A stretch of 64,000 bases of DNA from AP-15 sp035503615 (GCA_035503615.1 DATJTI010000063.1:54610-118609); one strand, 5' to 3'; positions 35,380-45,134 are shown, counted from the first letter of the stretch. Numbers and translations: made by a program. The notes: generated by a model from the letters alone, not told the origin.

Positions 35380-36126
35380 ATGGCCTACGAAGGCATGCTT
35401 GCAGAAACGATTTCGATCATCGGCGACAAGAACGAGACGATCTCGGCCTATGTGGCGCGGCCGCTGGGTCCGGGGCCGTTCCCCGGCATGGTGTTGCTGC
35501 ATCACGCGCCCGGCTGGGACGAGTGGTATCGCGAGGCAACCCGCAAATTTGCCCATCACGGCTATGCGGCGATCAGCCCGAACCTTTATCACCGCGCCGG
35601 CGAGGGCAAGGCGGACGACGTCGCCGCCAAGGTGCGTGCCGAGGGCGGCGTACCCGATGCCCAGGTCATCGGCGACACCGAGGGCTCGGTCGCGTGGTTG
35701 CGCGCCCAGCCCTGGCTCAACGGCAAGGTCGGCGTGTTCGGCACCTGCTCCGGCGGCCGGCAGACCTTTCTGTTTGCCTGCAACACCAAGAGCATCAACG
35801 CTGCCTGCGAATTGTGGGGCGGCCGCGTGGTGATGAGCCGGGAGGAGTTGAACCCGAAGCAGCCCAAAGCCCCGATCGATTTCACCAAGGACCTGTCGTG
35901 CCCATTGCTCGGCCTGTTCGGCAACGAGGATCGCGCCCCCACCCCGGAGCAGGTCAACCAGCACGAGGCCGAGCTCAAGAAGCACGGCAAGCAGTACGAA
36001 TTTCACCGCTACGACGGCGCCGGCCACGGCTTTTTCTATTATGACCGGCCGGCCTACCGCATCGAGCAGGCCGTTGATGGCTGGCAGAAGGTGTTCGCGT
36101 TCCTCGGCAAGCACCTCGCCGCCTAG
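35380..36126 (+). CDS. Dienelactone hydrolase family protein
   Basis: Alpha/beta hydrolase that opens lactones or esters, typically in chlorocatechol-type ring degradation. Nucleophile Cys in VFGTCSGGRQTF (about residue 121), acid in FGNEDRAPTPEQ, His in DGAGHGFFYY. 248 residues; strong AGGAGGAGG site before the ATG. Same strand as the preceding flavoprotein and the next small gene, so these form a likely operon. Confidence 0.9.
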   Translation: MAYEGMLAETISIIGDKNETISAYVARPLGPGPFPGMVLLHHAPGWDEWYREATRKFAHHGYAAISPNLYHRAGEGKADDVAAKVRAEGGVPDAQVIGDTEGSVAWLRAQPWLNGKVGVFGTCSGGRQTFLFACNTKSINAACELWGGRVVMSREELNPKQPKAPIDFTKDLSCPLLGLFGNEDRAPTPEQVNQHEAELKKHGKQYEFHRYDGAGHGFFYYDRPAYRIEQAVDGWQKVFAFLGKHLAA

Positions 36127-36149
36127 CACAGAACCCGGCTGAAACCCGA

Positions 36150-36431
36150 ATGTGCACCTCGATCGTCGAGATCGTTGCCGCTGACGGGGCCGGCAAGGGT
36201 GGTGACGGGTGGTTCAAGCTGACCCATTCGGTCGTCTCCTACGACCACCCGCACCACGCTCTGCTCGAAGAAGCCATCACCATCGATTTCGTCAACGCGG
36301 CGATGGCGCCGGGCACCCGCGTCGCCGTCGAACTGACGCTCGACGCCGCCAAGGAGCTGAGCGCCGCGCTCGTTCGGGCAATCGCCCAGGCCGAGATCGA
36401 GGAGAGCGGCCGCCACCGCCAACCGCGCTGA
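36150..36431 (+). CDS. DUF6295-like small protein
   Basis: 93 residues starting MCTSIVEIVAADGAGKGG, with VSYDHPHHALLEEAITIDF and a C-terminal helix. It resembles the DUF6295 family; function unknown. It follows the dienelactone hydrolase by 23 bases, so co-expression is likely. Confidence 0.7.
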   Translation: MCTSIVEIVAADGAGKGGDGWFKLTHSVVSYDHPHHALLEEAITIDFVNAAMAPGTRVAVELTLDAAKELSAALVRAIAQAEIEESGRHRQPR

Positions 36432-36667
36432 GCTCCGACCGGCCTCGGTCAGGCGCCGCGCCCGCACGCCCGACCAGCCGGTCATCACATAGCGCCATTT
36501 CCCGACCAGCTCCGCTCCGAGACCGGTGCCGGGGACATGGCAGCTTTGCCTGCAGCTTCTTGCCTGGAGGCAGCGTGACGCTACGCTGAGCCATTGCAGT
36601 CGAAGACCGGCCAGCGCCAGAACAATCAACACCGGCGCCGGAACAAGCAACAAAGGAGAACGTCGCG

Positions 36668-38455
36668 ATGGAACCGAACCGCCAGGATGCGGCCTCCGGC
36701 AGCACGGCGGCGACGTTTACTACGGGTGCAAGCGGATCGGCGAGCCCGGCGCCGATGGCGCGGCGTCCACCGCCGTCGCCAGCCGCATGGGACCGCGAGG
36801 CCGATATCGTCGTGATCGGGTCCGGCGCCACCGGGCTTCCGGCCGCGATCGTCGCGCGCGAGGCCGGCGCATCGGTGATCGTCGTCGAGGCGGAAGCGGA
36901 TATCGGCGGCCATGCCATCTGCAGTGGCGGCAATGTGCCGCTCGGCGGCGGCACCAGCGTGCAGCGGCGATACGGCATCCCCGACACGCCGGACCTGCTG
37001 TTCCGCGACCTGACCGACTGGTCGGTCGTCGGTCCCAACGGCTTTCCCGACTATCGCTACAATGATCGCGAGATCATCCGCGCCTTTGCCGACAACAGTG
37101 CCGCCGCCTTTGAATGGCTGGTCGCCCACGGCGTCGTTTTTGTCGACAGGGCACCTGATGCGATCGGCGGCAACTCGGTCGGCAATTCGCTGCCCCGCGA
37201 GATGCATTGCGCAGTCATGGACTGGCCGATGGTGCAGACCGGCGAGCCCGCCGACCCCGCGGTCCGCAAGACCCGTTCCTCCGGCAACGGGCTGATGCGC
37301 CCGCTCGAAGCCGCCGCGCGCAAGGCCGGTGTCGAAATCCTGATCGAGCACCGCATGACCGGCATCTACCGGCAGGAGCCGGATCACGGCCCGGTGCTCG
37401 GCATCGCGGTCGACCATAACCGCGCCGGCTCGACGATCCGCGCCCGCCAGGCGGTCGTCATCGCCACCGGCGGCTCGACCGGCAATATCAATTTCCGGCG
37501 CATGTTTGATCCGCGGCTGACCGAGGAATATTGCGGACTGGCCGGCATGCCGTGGTCCGACCAGGATGCGAGCGGCGAACTCGCGGCGATGGCGATCGGC
37601 GCCTCGCTATGGGGCCTTTTCAATCAGACCGGCGAATTCGGCGCCACCATCACCAAGGCCGGCTCGATCGGCTGCCGCTACAATTACCGCAATCTGCAAT
37701 GGATGCCGGGCAGCCGCGTGTTCGAGCGCGCCGGCGCCACCGGGCTGCGCGTTGCCGACTGGCAGGATGTGATCCTGGTCAACATGCTCGGACGGCGCTT
37801 CTACGACGAGACTGCCGGCCAGTACATCGCCAACAACTACAACTCGATCGATCCCTATGTTCAGGGCAGCTACCTGAACGTGAGGAATATCGACTACAAT
37901 CCCAATAACTTCCTGAATGCGGCATTGGCCGGGATCGATGACGGCCACAATGGCGGCGGGCCGATCTGGGCGATCTTCGACAGCGACGCGGTCGAGCGCG
38001 AAGGATGGCGGCCAGCACCGCCCGGCGTCGATATCGCCGGCGGCTTCTTCTTTGCCGCCAATCGGCTCGCCGATTTGGCCGAGAAAATCGAGATGAAGTA
38101 CCAGCGCGTGCCGATGCCGCCGGAAAACCTGGTGGCGAGCGTCGAACGCTACAATTCCTTTGTCGAGACCGGGATCGACGCGGATTTCGCCAAGCCCGGC
38201 CCGAAATACAGGATCGCCCGGCCGCCCTTTTACGCCGCCTGGGCAACGCCGGTCGTGCACGACACCCGCGCCGGGCTGCGCATCAATGCCGCCTGTCAGG
38301 TCATCGACATGAACGGCGAGATCATCCCCGGCCTCTATTGCGGCGGTGAATCGGCCGGCGGGTTTTCGCAGCATGGTCTCGCCCGCGCCACCTGCCAGGG
38401 CTATATCGCCGGCCACGCAGCCGCCCGCGAGCCGCGCCGCAATCCGGTCTCTTGA
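36668..38455 (+). CDS. FAD-dependent oxidoreductase, fumarate reductase/3-ketosteroid dehydrogenase-like
   Basis: 595 residues. FAD site IVVIGSGATGLPAAIVAREAG after a 40-residue low-complexity N terminus, then VEAEADIGGHAICSGG, and the C-terminal FAD segment GLYCGGESAGGFSQHG. This is the succinate dehydrogenase/fumarate reductase/KstD flavoprotein fold. No haem or iron-sulfur domain and no Tat signal, so a soluble dehydrogenase acting on an alicyclic or steroid-like substrate is more likely than fumarate respiration. Good AAGGAG site before the ATG. Confidence 0.85.
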   Translation: MEPNRQDAASGSTAATFTTGASGSASPAPMARRPPPSPAAWDREADIVVIGSGATGLPAAIVAREAGASVIVVEAEADIGGHAICSGGNVPLGGGTSVQRRYGIPDTPDLLFRDLTDWSVVGPNGFPDYRYNDREIIRAFADNSAAAFEWLVAHGVVFVDRAPDAIGGNSVGNSLPREMHCAVMDWPMVQTGEPADPAVRKTRSSGNGLMRPLEAAARKAGVEILIEHRMTGIYRQEPDHGPVLGIAVDHNRAGSTIRARQAVVIATGGSTGNINFRRMFDPRLTEEYCGLAGMPWSDQDASGELAAMAIGASLWGLFNQTGEFGATITKAGSIGCRYNYRNLQWMPGSRVFERAGATGLRVADWQDVILVNMLGRRFYDETAGQYIANNYNSIDPYVQGSYLNVRNIDYNPNNFLNAALAGIDDGHNGGGPIWAIFDSDAVEREGWRPAPPGVDIAGGFFFAANRLADLAEKIEMKYQRVPMPPENLVASVERYNSFVETGIDADFAKPGPKYRIARPPFYAAWATPVVHDTRAGLRINAACQVIDMNGEIIPGLYCGGESAGGFSQHGLARATCQGYIAGHAAAREPRRNPVS

Positions 38456-38563
38456 TGCTGGGCCTCATCGCCGACCGTCCTCACCGCTGCCCGATCCGCA
38501 GACAGCGGCCGAATGGCCGGTTATGATGCCGTGCAGCAGCAGAGCAATCACGGGATGCGACAG

Positions 38564-38965
38564 ATGAAGATCGATGGACATTGCCATTGCGGCGAGATCG
38601 CCTTCGCGGCGGAGGTCGATCCCGATGCACTCAGCATCTGCCATTGCACCGATTGCCAGACGCTGACCGGCTCGGCCTTTCGCATCAACATCCCGACCGC
38701 GGCCGAGGATTTCGTGCTGCTGCGTGGCACGCCAAAGACCTATGTCAAGACTGCCGAAAGCGGCAACCAGCGCCGCCATGCATTTTGCGGCAATTGCGGC
38801 ACGCCGATCTATGCCTGCGCCGTCGACAACCCGACGAGCTACGCGCTGCGGGTCGGCACGATTACCCAGCGCGCGGCGTTCCGGCCGCGGCGGCAGAGCT
38901 GGCGCCGCTCAGCGCTCAATTGGGTCGATGCGTTGGCCACCGTACCGGCAAGCGAGAAGGGCTGA
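38564..38965 (+). CDS. GFA family (formaldehyde-activating enzyme-like) zinc protein
   Basis: 133 residues. Conserved zinc Cys sets: GHCHCGEIAF, CHCTDCQTLTGSAF, FCGNCGTPIYACAV. Named after the glutathione-dependent formaldehyde-activating enzyme, but most members have unknown roles. I chose the ATG at 38564 because the conserved part starts there; an ATG three codons upstream is possible. Confidence 0.88.
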   Translation: MKIDGHCHCGEIAFAAEVDPDALSICHCTDCQTLTGSAFRINIPTAAEDFVLLRGTPKTYVKTAESGNQRRHAFCGNCGTPIYACAVDNPTSYALRVGTITQRAAFRPRRQSWRRSALNWVDALATVPASEKG

Positions 38966-39056
38966 ACCGCGGCGGCAACGCCGCACCGCCACCGCGGCCC
39001 GGGCTTGGCTGTCGCGCCCAAAGCCCACGCCGCCGATGCGCCGAGGAGAGCAGGCG

Positions 39057-40208
39057 ATGAGAATCGGTCTTTTCTATCAGATCCAGGTGCCAAAGCCCTG
39101 GACGCAGTCCAGCGAGTCGCAGCGCATCTACGAAGCTCTCGAACAGATCCCCTACGCCGAAGAGCAGGGCTTTTCGAGCGTATGGTTTTCCGAGCACCAT
39201 TTCCGTCCGGTGTGGTCGCATAACAGCGCCCCTGACCTGACGCTCGCGGCGGTCAGCCAGCGCACCAGCCGCATCCGCCTCGGCGTCGGCGTCGTGCTGG
39301 CGCCGATCCACCATCCGTTGCATGTGGCGCAGCGCATGGCCACCCTCGACATCCTGAGCCATGGCCGCGTCGATGTCGGGCTCGGTCGCACCGGCTATCC
39401 GTATCAGCTGACCCCTTACGGCACCGACCTCAAGGACACCCGCGGCATGTGGCAGGAATTTGCCGAAGTGCTGCCGCGCATCTGGACCGAGGAGGAAATC
39501 GCCTATGACGGGACCTACTACCAGATCCCGCGCCGCGAGGTGCTGCCAAAACCGGTGCAGCGCCCGCACCCGCCGCTGTGGTCGGCTTGCGGCAGCGACG
39601 AGACCGCGCGGCTGACCGGCAGCTTGGCGATGGGCGGGCTGTTCGGCAGCGAGGGTGGCCCGGACCGCGTCGGCGAGCTGATCGCCCTCTATCGCGATGC
39701 GGCGCAGTCCGCCAGCCGCGATCGCCAAGCGCCGCCGCCGCGCGCCGCGCTGATGACCGCGGGCTATTGTCACGAAGATCCGCGGGTCGTCGCCGAGCGC
39801 GGCACCGAGCTCGTCGGCTGGTATATGGAGCAGCAGCGCGAGCGTGCCCGCCTCGTGTGGCGCGACTATGATCCGGCGACCGTGCCGGCCGATTATCGCG
39901 GCTATTACGCGCGCGACCAGCGTCTCGCCAGCGGGCCGCATCCGGGCGAACCAACCCCGCAGCAGGTGCGCGAGCAGGGAACCAAATTCTGCGTCGGCAC
40001 GCCCGCCGATTGCATCCGCTTTCTCGAAGCCTACGAAGCGCTCGGCATCGAGGAGGTGTTCATGCTGTGCGCGATCGGGCCGGCGCGGCATGAGGAGGTC
40101 CTGCATACCCTGCGCCTCTTCGGCGAGGAGGTGATCCCGCATTTTGCCGCGCGGGAAGGCTCACCAGCGCCGGCAGCGGCCCCGGCCCGAGCCGCGTCAC
40201 CGGCATAA
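39057..40208 (+). CDS. LLM class flavin-dependent oxidoreductase
   Basis: Luciferase-like TIM-barrel flavoprotein, 383 residues: MRIGLFYQIQ, WFSEHHFRPV, LGVGVVLAPIHHPL, RVDVGLGRTGYPY. Members use FMNH2 or F420H2 to oxygenate or reduce substrates. The sequence looks like the bacterial-luciferase monooxygenase branch. Because the same window carries an F420 biosynthesis locus, F420 use cannot be excluded. Ribosome-binding GGAG precedes the ATG at 39057. Confidence 0.88.
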   Translation: MRIGLFYQIQVPKPWTQSSESQRIYEALEQIPYAEEQGFSSVWFSEHHFRPVWSHNSAPDLTLAAVSQRTSRIRLGVGVVLAPIHHPLHVAQRMATLDILSHGRVDVGLGRTGYPYQLTPYGTDLKDTRGMWQEFAEVLPRIWTEEEIAYDGTYYQIPRREVLPKPVQRPHPPLWSACGSDETARLTGSLAMGGLFGSEGGPDRVGELIALYRDAAQSASRDRQAPPPRAALMTAGYCHEDPRVVAERGTELVGWYMEQQRERARLVWRDYDPATVPADYRGYYARDQRLASGPHPGEPTPQQVREQGTKFCVGTPADCIRFLEAYEALGIEEVFMLCAIGPARHEEVLHTLRLFGEEVIPHFAAREGSPAPAAAPARAASPA

Positions 40209-40227
40209 GCCGAGCGCCGGCCGCGTC

Positions 40228-41139
40228 TCAGCCGAGCCCGAGAAGCGGCCGCACCCAGGCCGCCAGCCGGGCGATCGCATCATCGGCTTCGGCGGCATGC
40301 CCCGCCGAAAATTGAAAGACGTGCTGCATCTCCGGGAAGATGTCGAGCTTAACCGTGCACCCGGCGTCGCTGGCGCGCTCGGCGAGCCGGCGGCTGTCGT
40401 CCAGCAGCGCCTCGTCGCCGCCCACCTGGATGTAGATCGGCGGCAGGCCGGCCAGTTCGGCATGGAGCGGATTGGCCAGCGGATCACGGCGGTTGCCGCC
40501 CTCGCCGAGAAAGGTCTGGGCCATTACCGCGACGATCTCGCGCTGCACCAGCGCGTCCTTGTCGCGGTTGGTGTCGAGACTGTCGCCGCCGATCTCCATA
40601 TCGACCCAGGGCGACAGCGGCATCGCCGCGGCCGGCAATGGCAGCCGGCGCTCGCGCGCCCGCAGTAGCGTGGTGATGGCGAGCGCGCCGCCTGCGGAAT
40701 CGCCGGTCGTGGCGATATGCGCAGGAGCGATCCGCTGGTCGAGCAGCCATCGGTAGGCCGCGACCGCGTCGTCGACCTGGGCCGGATGCACATGCTCGGG
40801 CGCGCGGCGATAATGCGGGATCAGCGCGCGGCAGCCGATCACCTTGGCGAGGTGGCCATAGAGCTTGCGATGGGTGTACATCGACGCGGTGACGTAGCCG
40901 CCGCCATGCAGGCACAGCACCACACGGTCCGCGGCGCATCCCTTGGGCACCGCCCACAAGGCCGGCACGCCGCCGGCATCGGTCTCGAGATAATCGAGGC
41001 CGCTGGGCTCGGCGGTCACATCCCCCCAGTGCTCGAACATCGCCCGCAACTCGTCGAGCGGCATCTCCGGCTCGGCGGCGAGGGCCGCCGCCCAACCGCG
41101 ATAAAGCGTCGTCAGCGCTCCAGCTTCCCGGTTCGCCAT
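40228..41139 (-). CDS. Alpha/beta hydrolase, hormone-sensitive-lipase family
   Basis: 303-residue carboxylesterase of family IV. Oxyanion motif LCLHGGGYV, nucleophile in TTGDSAGGALA, acid in QVGGDEALLDDS, His in PEMQHVFQF. No signal peptide. ATG at 41139 with a GGAGGAG site. Convergent with the LLM gene at 39057. It probably hydrolyses small esters or lactones. Confidence 0.9.
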   Translation of the reverse strand: MANREAGALTTLYRGWAAALAAEPEMPLDELRAMFEHWGDVTAEPSGLDYLETDAGGVPALWAVPKGCAADRVVLCLHGGGYVTASMYTHRKLYGHLAKVIGCRALIPHYRRAPEHVHPAQVDDAVAAYRWLLDQRIAPAHIATTGDSAGGALAITTLLRARERRLPLPAAAMPLSPWVDMEIGGDSLDTNRDKDALVQREIVAVMAQTFLGEGGNRRDPLANPLHAELAGLPPIYIQVGGDEALLDDSRRLAERASDAGCTVKLDIFPEMQHVFQFSAGHAAEADDAIARLAAWVRPLLGLG

Positions 41140-41222
41140 GTTTTCTCCTCCCGGAACCTCCCCGATGCGGTACCTTCGGCCCGGATCCGCCCGTGATGCC
41201 GCCATGCACTCCGTGACGCGGG

Positions 41223-42593
41223 TCAGGCGACCAGATCGACACCGGTTGCCGGCAGCTCGACCTTGCCGCCGCACTCGCGGGCGATCACCGGCATCACCTC
41301 CTCGGCGAAGATCTGCATCTGCTCCTCGATCTCCTGCGGCTCGAAGCCGCCGAGCTCGAACCAGCCGAGAAAGCAGAAATCGTCATAGCCGCACTCGCGC
41401 CGCATCTTCATCAGCGTGTCGATGACATACTGCTTCGAGCCATGGATCGCGATTTCGCGCTCGCGCAGCATCTCGGCGGTGACTTTCTTGTTGAGGTCGA
41501 ACATCGGCTCGTCGAGCCTCCCCACGACGATGCCAAAGCCGAACGGCCCATAATAGTCGAACTGCAATTCGATTGCCCGCGCCGCCCGCGCGAGCGACGC
41601 CTTCTCTTTTCCCGGACGGGTGACGTGAAGATAGCGGCTGGTCATGATCCCCCGCCGTTTCGCCGCGTCCCAGCCGAACTTGAAACGGCCGCGACCCCGC
41701 ATGTCGGGAAAGCCCGCCTTCTCCGCCGCCTCGTAATAGATTTCGAGGTTGCGCCGCAGCCGGTCGTTGGGTTCGACGATCATGACCCCGTTGATCCCGT
41801 TCTCGGCCGCGAATTTGAGCGAACGGGCGCTGGTCAGCGGCTCCCACAGCTGCGGGTGCGGCTTTTGCACCGGCTGCGGAAAGACCTGCAATTCTTTCAG
41901 CGTCGTCGTCGTCGCCTGCACCGGGTTGCCGGCCGAATACATGTCGGGATCACCCAGCGCGATCACTTCGTCGAGGCGGCGGCCGGCTTTGTCCTGCTGG
42001 AAATAGGCGATGGTCTGCTTGTGGTTCCACTTCGTATAGCTGGGCGGCACCGAGAAATTCTCGCCGTGATGCGAGAATGACGGCTCGGTCCAGCATTTCT
42101 TCATGATCGCGATCGCCTCCTCGAACGCCTTGCGGTTGCGCTCCTGATCCTGGATCGTGGCGCCGTAGGGCCGGCCGAGAGTCTCGTTCTCGCGCGGCTG
42201 GTAGCCACGGCCGATGCCGCACTCGACCCGCCCGCCGCTGATCACATCGAGCGTCGCGATCTGCTCGGCGAGCCGTACCGGGTGATGCCAGACGATGATG
42301 TTGGCCGCCTGGCCGAGCCGGATCCGCTTGGTGTGCGCCGCGACACTCATCTGCACCATCAGCGGATTGGGGCTCATCTCCGCCCCTTCCGGCTGGAAAT
42401 GGTGCTCGGTCAGCCAGAACGATTGATAGCCGAGCTTCTCGGCAAGAATCCCCTGGCGGACCTGGTTGATCAGCGTCTGCTGCGCCGCCTGATGGACTTC
42501 GGCGAGCGACCCGTCATTCAGCGTGATCCCGTCGCTGGTGGTGATGATCGGCAGGTTCGACGCGCCATTGTGAAAGACGCCGATCTCCAGCAT
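41223..42593 (-). CDS. LLM class flavin-dependent oxidoreductase (second)
   Basis: 456 residues, longer than most LLM proteins. Starts MLEIGVFHNGASNLP; conserved WLTEHHFQPEG, IVWHHPVRLAEQIATLD, VECGIGRGYQPRENE, and a C-terminal MRRECGYDDFCFLGWFELGG. FMN-dependent monooxygenases of this type act on alkanes, terpenes or xenobiotics. AGGAGGG precedes the ATG at 42593. Confidence 0.88.
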   Translation of the reverse strand: MLEIGVFHNGASNLPIITTSDGITLNDGSLAEVHQAAQQTLINQVRQGILAEKLGYQSFWLTEHHFQPEGAEMSPNPLMVQMSVAAHTKRIRLGQAANIIVWHHPVRLAEQIATLDVISGGRVECGIGRGYQPRENETLGRPYGATIQDQERNRKAFEEAIAIMKKCWTEPSFSHHGENFSVPPSYTKWNHKQTIAYFQQDKAGRRLDEVIALGDPDMYSAGNPVQATTTTLKELQVFPQPVQKPHPQLWEPLTSARSLKFAAENGINGVMIVEPNDRLRRNLEIYYEAAEKAGFPDMRGRGRFKFGWDAAKRRGIMTSRYLHVTRPGKEKASLARAARAIELQFDYYGPFGFGIVVGRLDEPMFDLNKKVTAEMLREREIAIHGSKQYVIDTLMKMRRECGYDDFCFLGWFELGGFEPQEIEEQMQIFAEEVMPVIARECGGKVELPATGVDLVA

Positions 42594-42862
42594 GGCTCTC
42601 CCTCCTGCTCCTTCGCGAAGGCGCGCCGATGCTTTTGCCGCACTCGTCCGAGGGACGAGGCTCGCGCGTCCCGCTCCCGCACCGGGAAGGTTGGGCCGGC
42701 CCGCCGGCGCCGTCAATGACCAAGCCGCTGCCGCACACATTCGCCCTCGGGCACCCGCAACCGCGTGACCATCCCTGCCGTTCTCTTCCACGCCCTGCCG
42801 TTGTGCTCGGGGGCGGCGGTGGTAAGCTCGCGATGGCGCCTGGCAGCCGATGAGGTGACCCG

Positions 42863-43429
42863 ATGAGCAAAGCCTTCGTCAGGGAAGAAGCGGAAGACGG
42901 CATCGATCCGCCCGACGAGACGCCGGCGCTCCCGGCCGGGATCCGCAACTACATGACGCCTGCCGGCCATCGCCAGCTGCAAGAAGAGCAGCATCGCCTG
43001 CTGCGCGTCGAGCGTCCCCAGGTGGTCGAGACCGTCGCCTGGGCCGCCGGCAATGGCGACCGCTCGGAAAACGGCGACTACATCTACGGCAAGCAGCGGC
43101 TGCGCGAGATCGACCGGCGCCTGCGCTTTCTGACCAAGCGGCTCGAAAGCGCCGAGATCGTCGATCCGGCCCAGCAGAAAAACCGCGATCAGGTGTTTTT
43201 CGGCGCGACCGTCACTTATGCGAATGAGCGCGGCGCCGAGACGACGGTGACGATCGTCGGCGTCGACGAGGCCGATCTCTCCCGCCGCCAGGTCAGCTGG
43301 GTCTCACCCATTGCCCGCGCGCTGATCCGGGCGCGCGAGGGCGACATCGTCGAGTTGCGTGCCCCTTCGGGGATCGAGCAGATCGAGATCGTCAGCATCC
43401 GCTACGATACCGGCGACGCCGCCGGCTGA
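42863..43429 (+). CDS. greB: GreB-type transcription elongation factor
   Basis: Rescues backtracked RNA polymerase by stimulating transcript cleavage. N-terminal coiled coil (about 35-105) with acidic tip GNGDRSENGDYIYGK, then the FKBP-like C-terminal domain (FFGATVTYANERG, GVDEADLSRRQVSWVSPIA). The YIYGK signature fits GreB rather than GreA. 188 residues, including an N-terminal extension of about 25. GAGG lies seven bases before the ATG. Confidence 0.9.
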   Translation: MSKAFVREEAEDGIDPPDETPALPAGIRNYMTPAGHRQLQEEQHRLLRVERPQVVETVAWAAGNGDRSENGDYIYGKQRLREIDRRLRFLTKRLESAEIVDPAQQKNRDQVFFGATVTYANERGAETTVTIVGVDEADLSRRQVSWVSPIARALIRAREGDIVELRAPSGIEQIEIVSIRYDTGDAAG

Positions 43430-43477
43430 CGCCGGTCTTGCGACCCGATCGGCGATCGGCCTGGTGCCTTCCGAGGT

Positions 43478-44698
43478 TCAGCCGAACGGACCCTGGAACA
43501 CCTGGTCTGCATAGGTATCCGATAGCGGCTCGAGCATCTCGGGCCACTCCGTCAAGGTGCTGCGCCGCTCGGCCGCCGGCCGCACCCGACCGTCCCAGCC
43601 GACCTGCTCCATGTAGTAATAGAGCTGGATGCAATGCCCGTCCGGATCGAGGGCAAAGGCCGCGTAATCGATGCCGGGATAAAGCTTGGGCGGGATCGTA
43701 TCGATAAAGCTGACCCCCTCAGATTTCAGGAACGCAATCGCCTCGCGCAGCTGCGCATAGCTGCCGAGTTCGACCCCGAACGACATGCAAGTGGTGCCCG
43801 CTCTGAGCCCGAGCGGCCCGCGCAGCTCCTTCGGGAACAGCCCGACGCTGTGATGCTCGTTGCCGCAGCGCAGGAACACCGCGCGGGCGCCGCGATAGGT
43901 GCACTCCTCGCTGCGGACAAAGCCGAGCCGCTCGCAATAAAATTCCTCGGCGCGCCCGACATCATCGACGAACAGCCCGACCGGGCCGATCTTGGTAATC
44001 TTGAACGGCCGCGGCAGCAGCACGCCTTCGACCTCATAGGTTTTGCCGGGGGTCGGCGGCGGTCGGTGGCCGGAGAAGATGTCGACGCCATTGCGCTCGG
44101 CTGCCGCTACCTCTTCGGCCTCCGACATCTGCGGCAGCGGCGGCTTGCTGCCAAAACCGCGGTCGTACATCGCACGCGGCTTGCTTGCCTGGTTCCAGCC
44201 GATCTGCTCGATACCGTAATAGAGTTCGTTGGTGTGGCCATCGGGATCGTAGACATAGACGTGCCAATTGCTGCCCGGCATGTCGCGCCCGACCCGCTGG
44301 ATGCGGACCTGCTGCGCCTCGAAATAGCCGTGCGCGTCGACGATCTCTTTGAGGCTGCCGCACTGCCAGGTGATCTGGTTGATGGTCACTTCGGGTGCGA
44401 ATTTGCGGTCGGCGCGATGGTCCATGACCTGCTTGGGGAACAGCACAAAGGCGTGGTGGTCAGTGCCATAGCGCATGAAATAGCCGCGCGGGTCGCCGAG
44501 ATCGGCATCTTTGGGGAACCACGGTGCAGCCGAGAAATCGAGCGTGTCGGACGCGGTGAAGCCGAGCAGGTCACCGTAGAACCGGCGGCTCTCGGCGAGC
44601 CGCTCGACATTGAAGCCGAAATGGCCGAGGCGGCGGATCTTGAACGGCCGCGGCAGCATGATCCCGCCGACATTGTAGCGCTGCGCAAGTGACGACAT
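43478..44698 (-). CDS. Two-domain VOC protein (extradiol dioxygenase-like)
   Basis: 406 residues containing two vicinal-oxygen-chelate modules. The N-terminal half has all three metal ligands of an extradiol dioxygenase: His in LGHFGFNV, His in GTDHHAFVLF, Glu in HTNELYYGIEQ. The C-terminal half keeps only the middle one: GPVGLFV lacks the first His and CIQLYYYMEQ has Gln for Glu. In classic catechol 2,3-dioxygenases the C-terminal half is the catalytic one, so this is reversed. Likely a ring-cleavage or lyase enzyme on an aromatic diol. AGGAGGG before the ATG. Confidence 0.82.
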   Translation of the reverse strand: MSSLAQRYNVGGIMLPRPFKIRRLGHFGFNVERLAESRRFYGDLLGFTASDTLDFSAAPWFPKDADLGDPRGYFMRYGTDHHAFVLFPKQVMDHRADRKFAPEVTINQITWQCGSLKEIVDAHGYFEAQQVRIQRVGRDMPGSNWHVYVYDPDGHTNELYYGIEQIGWNQASKPRAMYDRGFGSKPPLPQMSEAEEVAAAERNGVDIFSGHRPPPTPGKTYEVEGVLLPRPFKITKIGPVGLFVDDVGRAEEFYCERLGFVRSEECTYRGARAVFLRCGNEHHSVGLFPKELRGPLGLRAGTTCMSFGVELGSYAQLREAIAFLKSEGVSFIDTIPPKLYPGIDYAAFALDPDGHCIQLYYYMEQVGWDGRVRPAAERRSTLTEWPEMLEPLSDTYADQVFQGPFG

Positions 44699-44717
44699 CG
44701 GCCCGCTCCCTCCTGTG

Positions 44718-45134
44718 CTAGCGCCGGACCGCCGCGCGGTCGCCGGCATAGCTTGTCAGATCGATGAACTCCAGCACCGTGCCGTCGGGATCGTGGAAAT
44801 AGGCGCGCGGACCGTTCAAGACACCGCCCTGCCGGTCCTCCTCGAAGGTGATCGCAACATCATGGGCGCGCAAATGGTCGAGTGCTGTCGCGTAATCCTC
44901 ATGCGCCACGGCAAAGGAATGATGCACCCCGCCATGATCTTCGGGTCTGGGATTGATCGGCGGATCGCGCCTGACCAGGATCAGGCAGGTCCCGGCCGCG
45001 TCAAGAAACGCCATGTTGCCCTGCGCCACCGTCGCCAGGTGGCGGCAGCCGACGATCTCGGTATAAAACCGCGTGCTCTTCGCCACGTCGCTGACTGGAA
45101 TGCTGAAATGGGCGACGGACCTGATCGCGACCAT
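44718..45134 (-). CDS. VOC family protein (glyoxalase/bleomycin-resistance fold)
   Basis: 138 residues, one VOC domain: SVAHFSIPVSDVAKSTRFY, HHSFAVAHEDYATALDHL, and a C-terminal FHDPDGTVLEFIDLTSY. It carries His and Glu in metal-ligand positions. It lies 19 bases upstream of the two-domain VOC gene on the same strand, so they are probably co-expressed and act in the same ring-degradation step or isomerisation. Confidence 0.85.
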   Translation of the reverse strand: MVAIRSVAHFSIPVSDVAKSTRFYTEIVGCRHLATVAQGNMAFLDAAGTCLILVRRDPPINPRPEDHGGVHHSFAVAHEDYATALDHLRAHDVAITFEEDRQGGVLNGPRAYFHDPDGTVLEFIDLTSYAGDRAAVRR

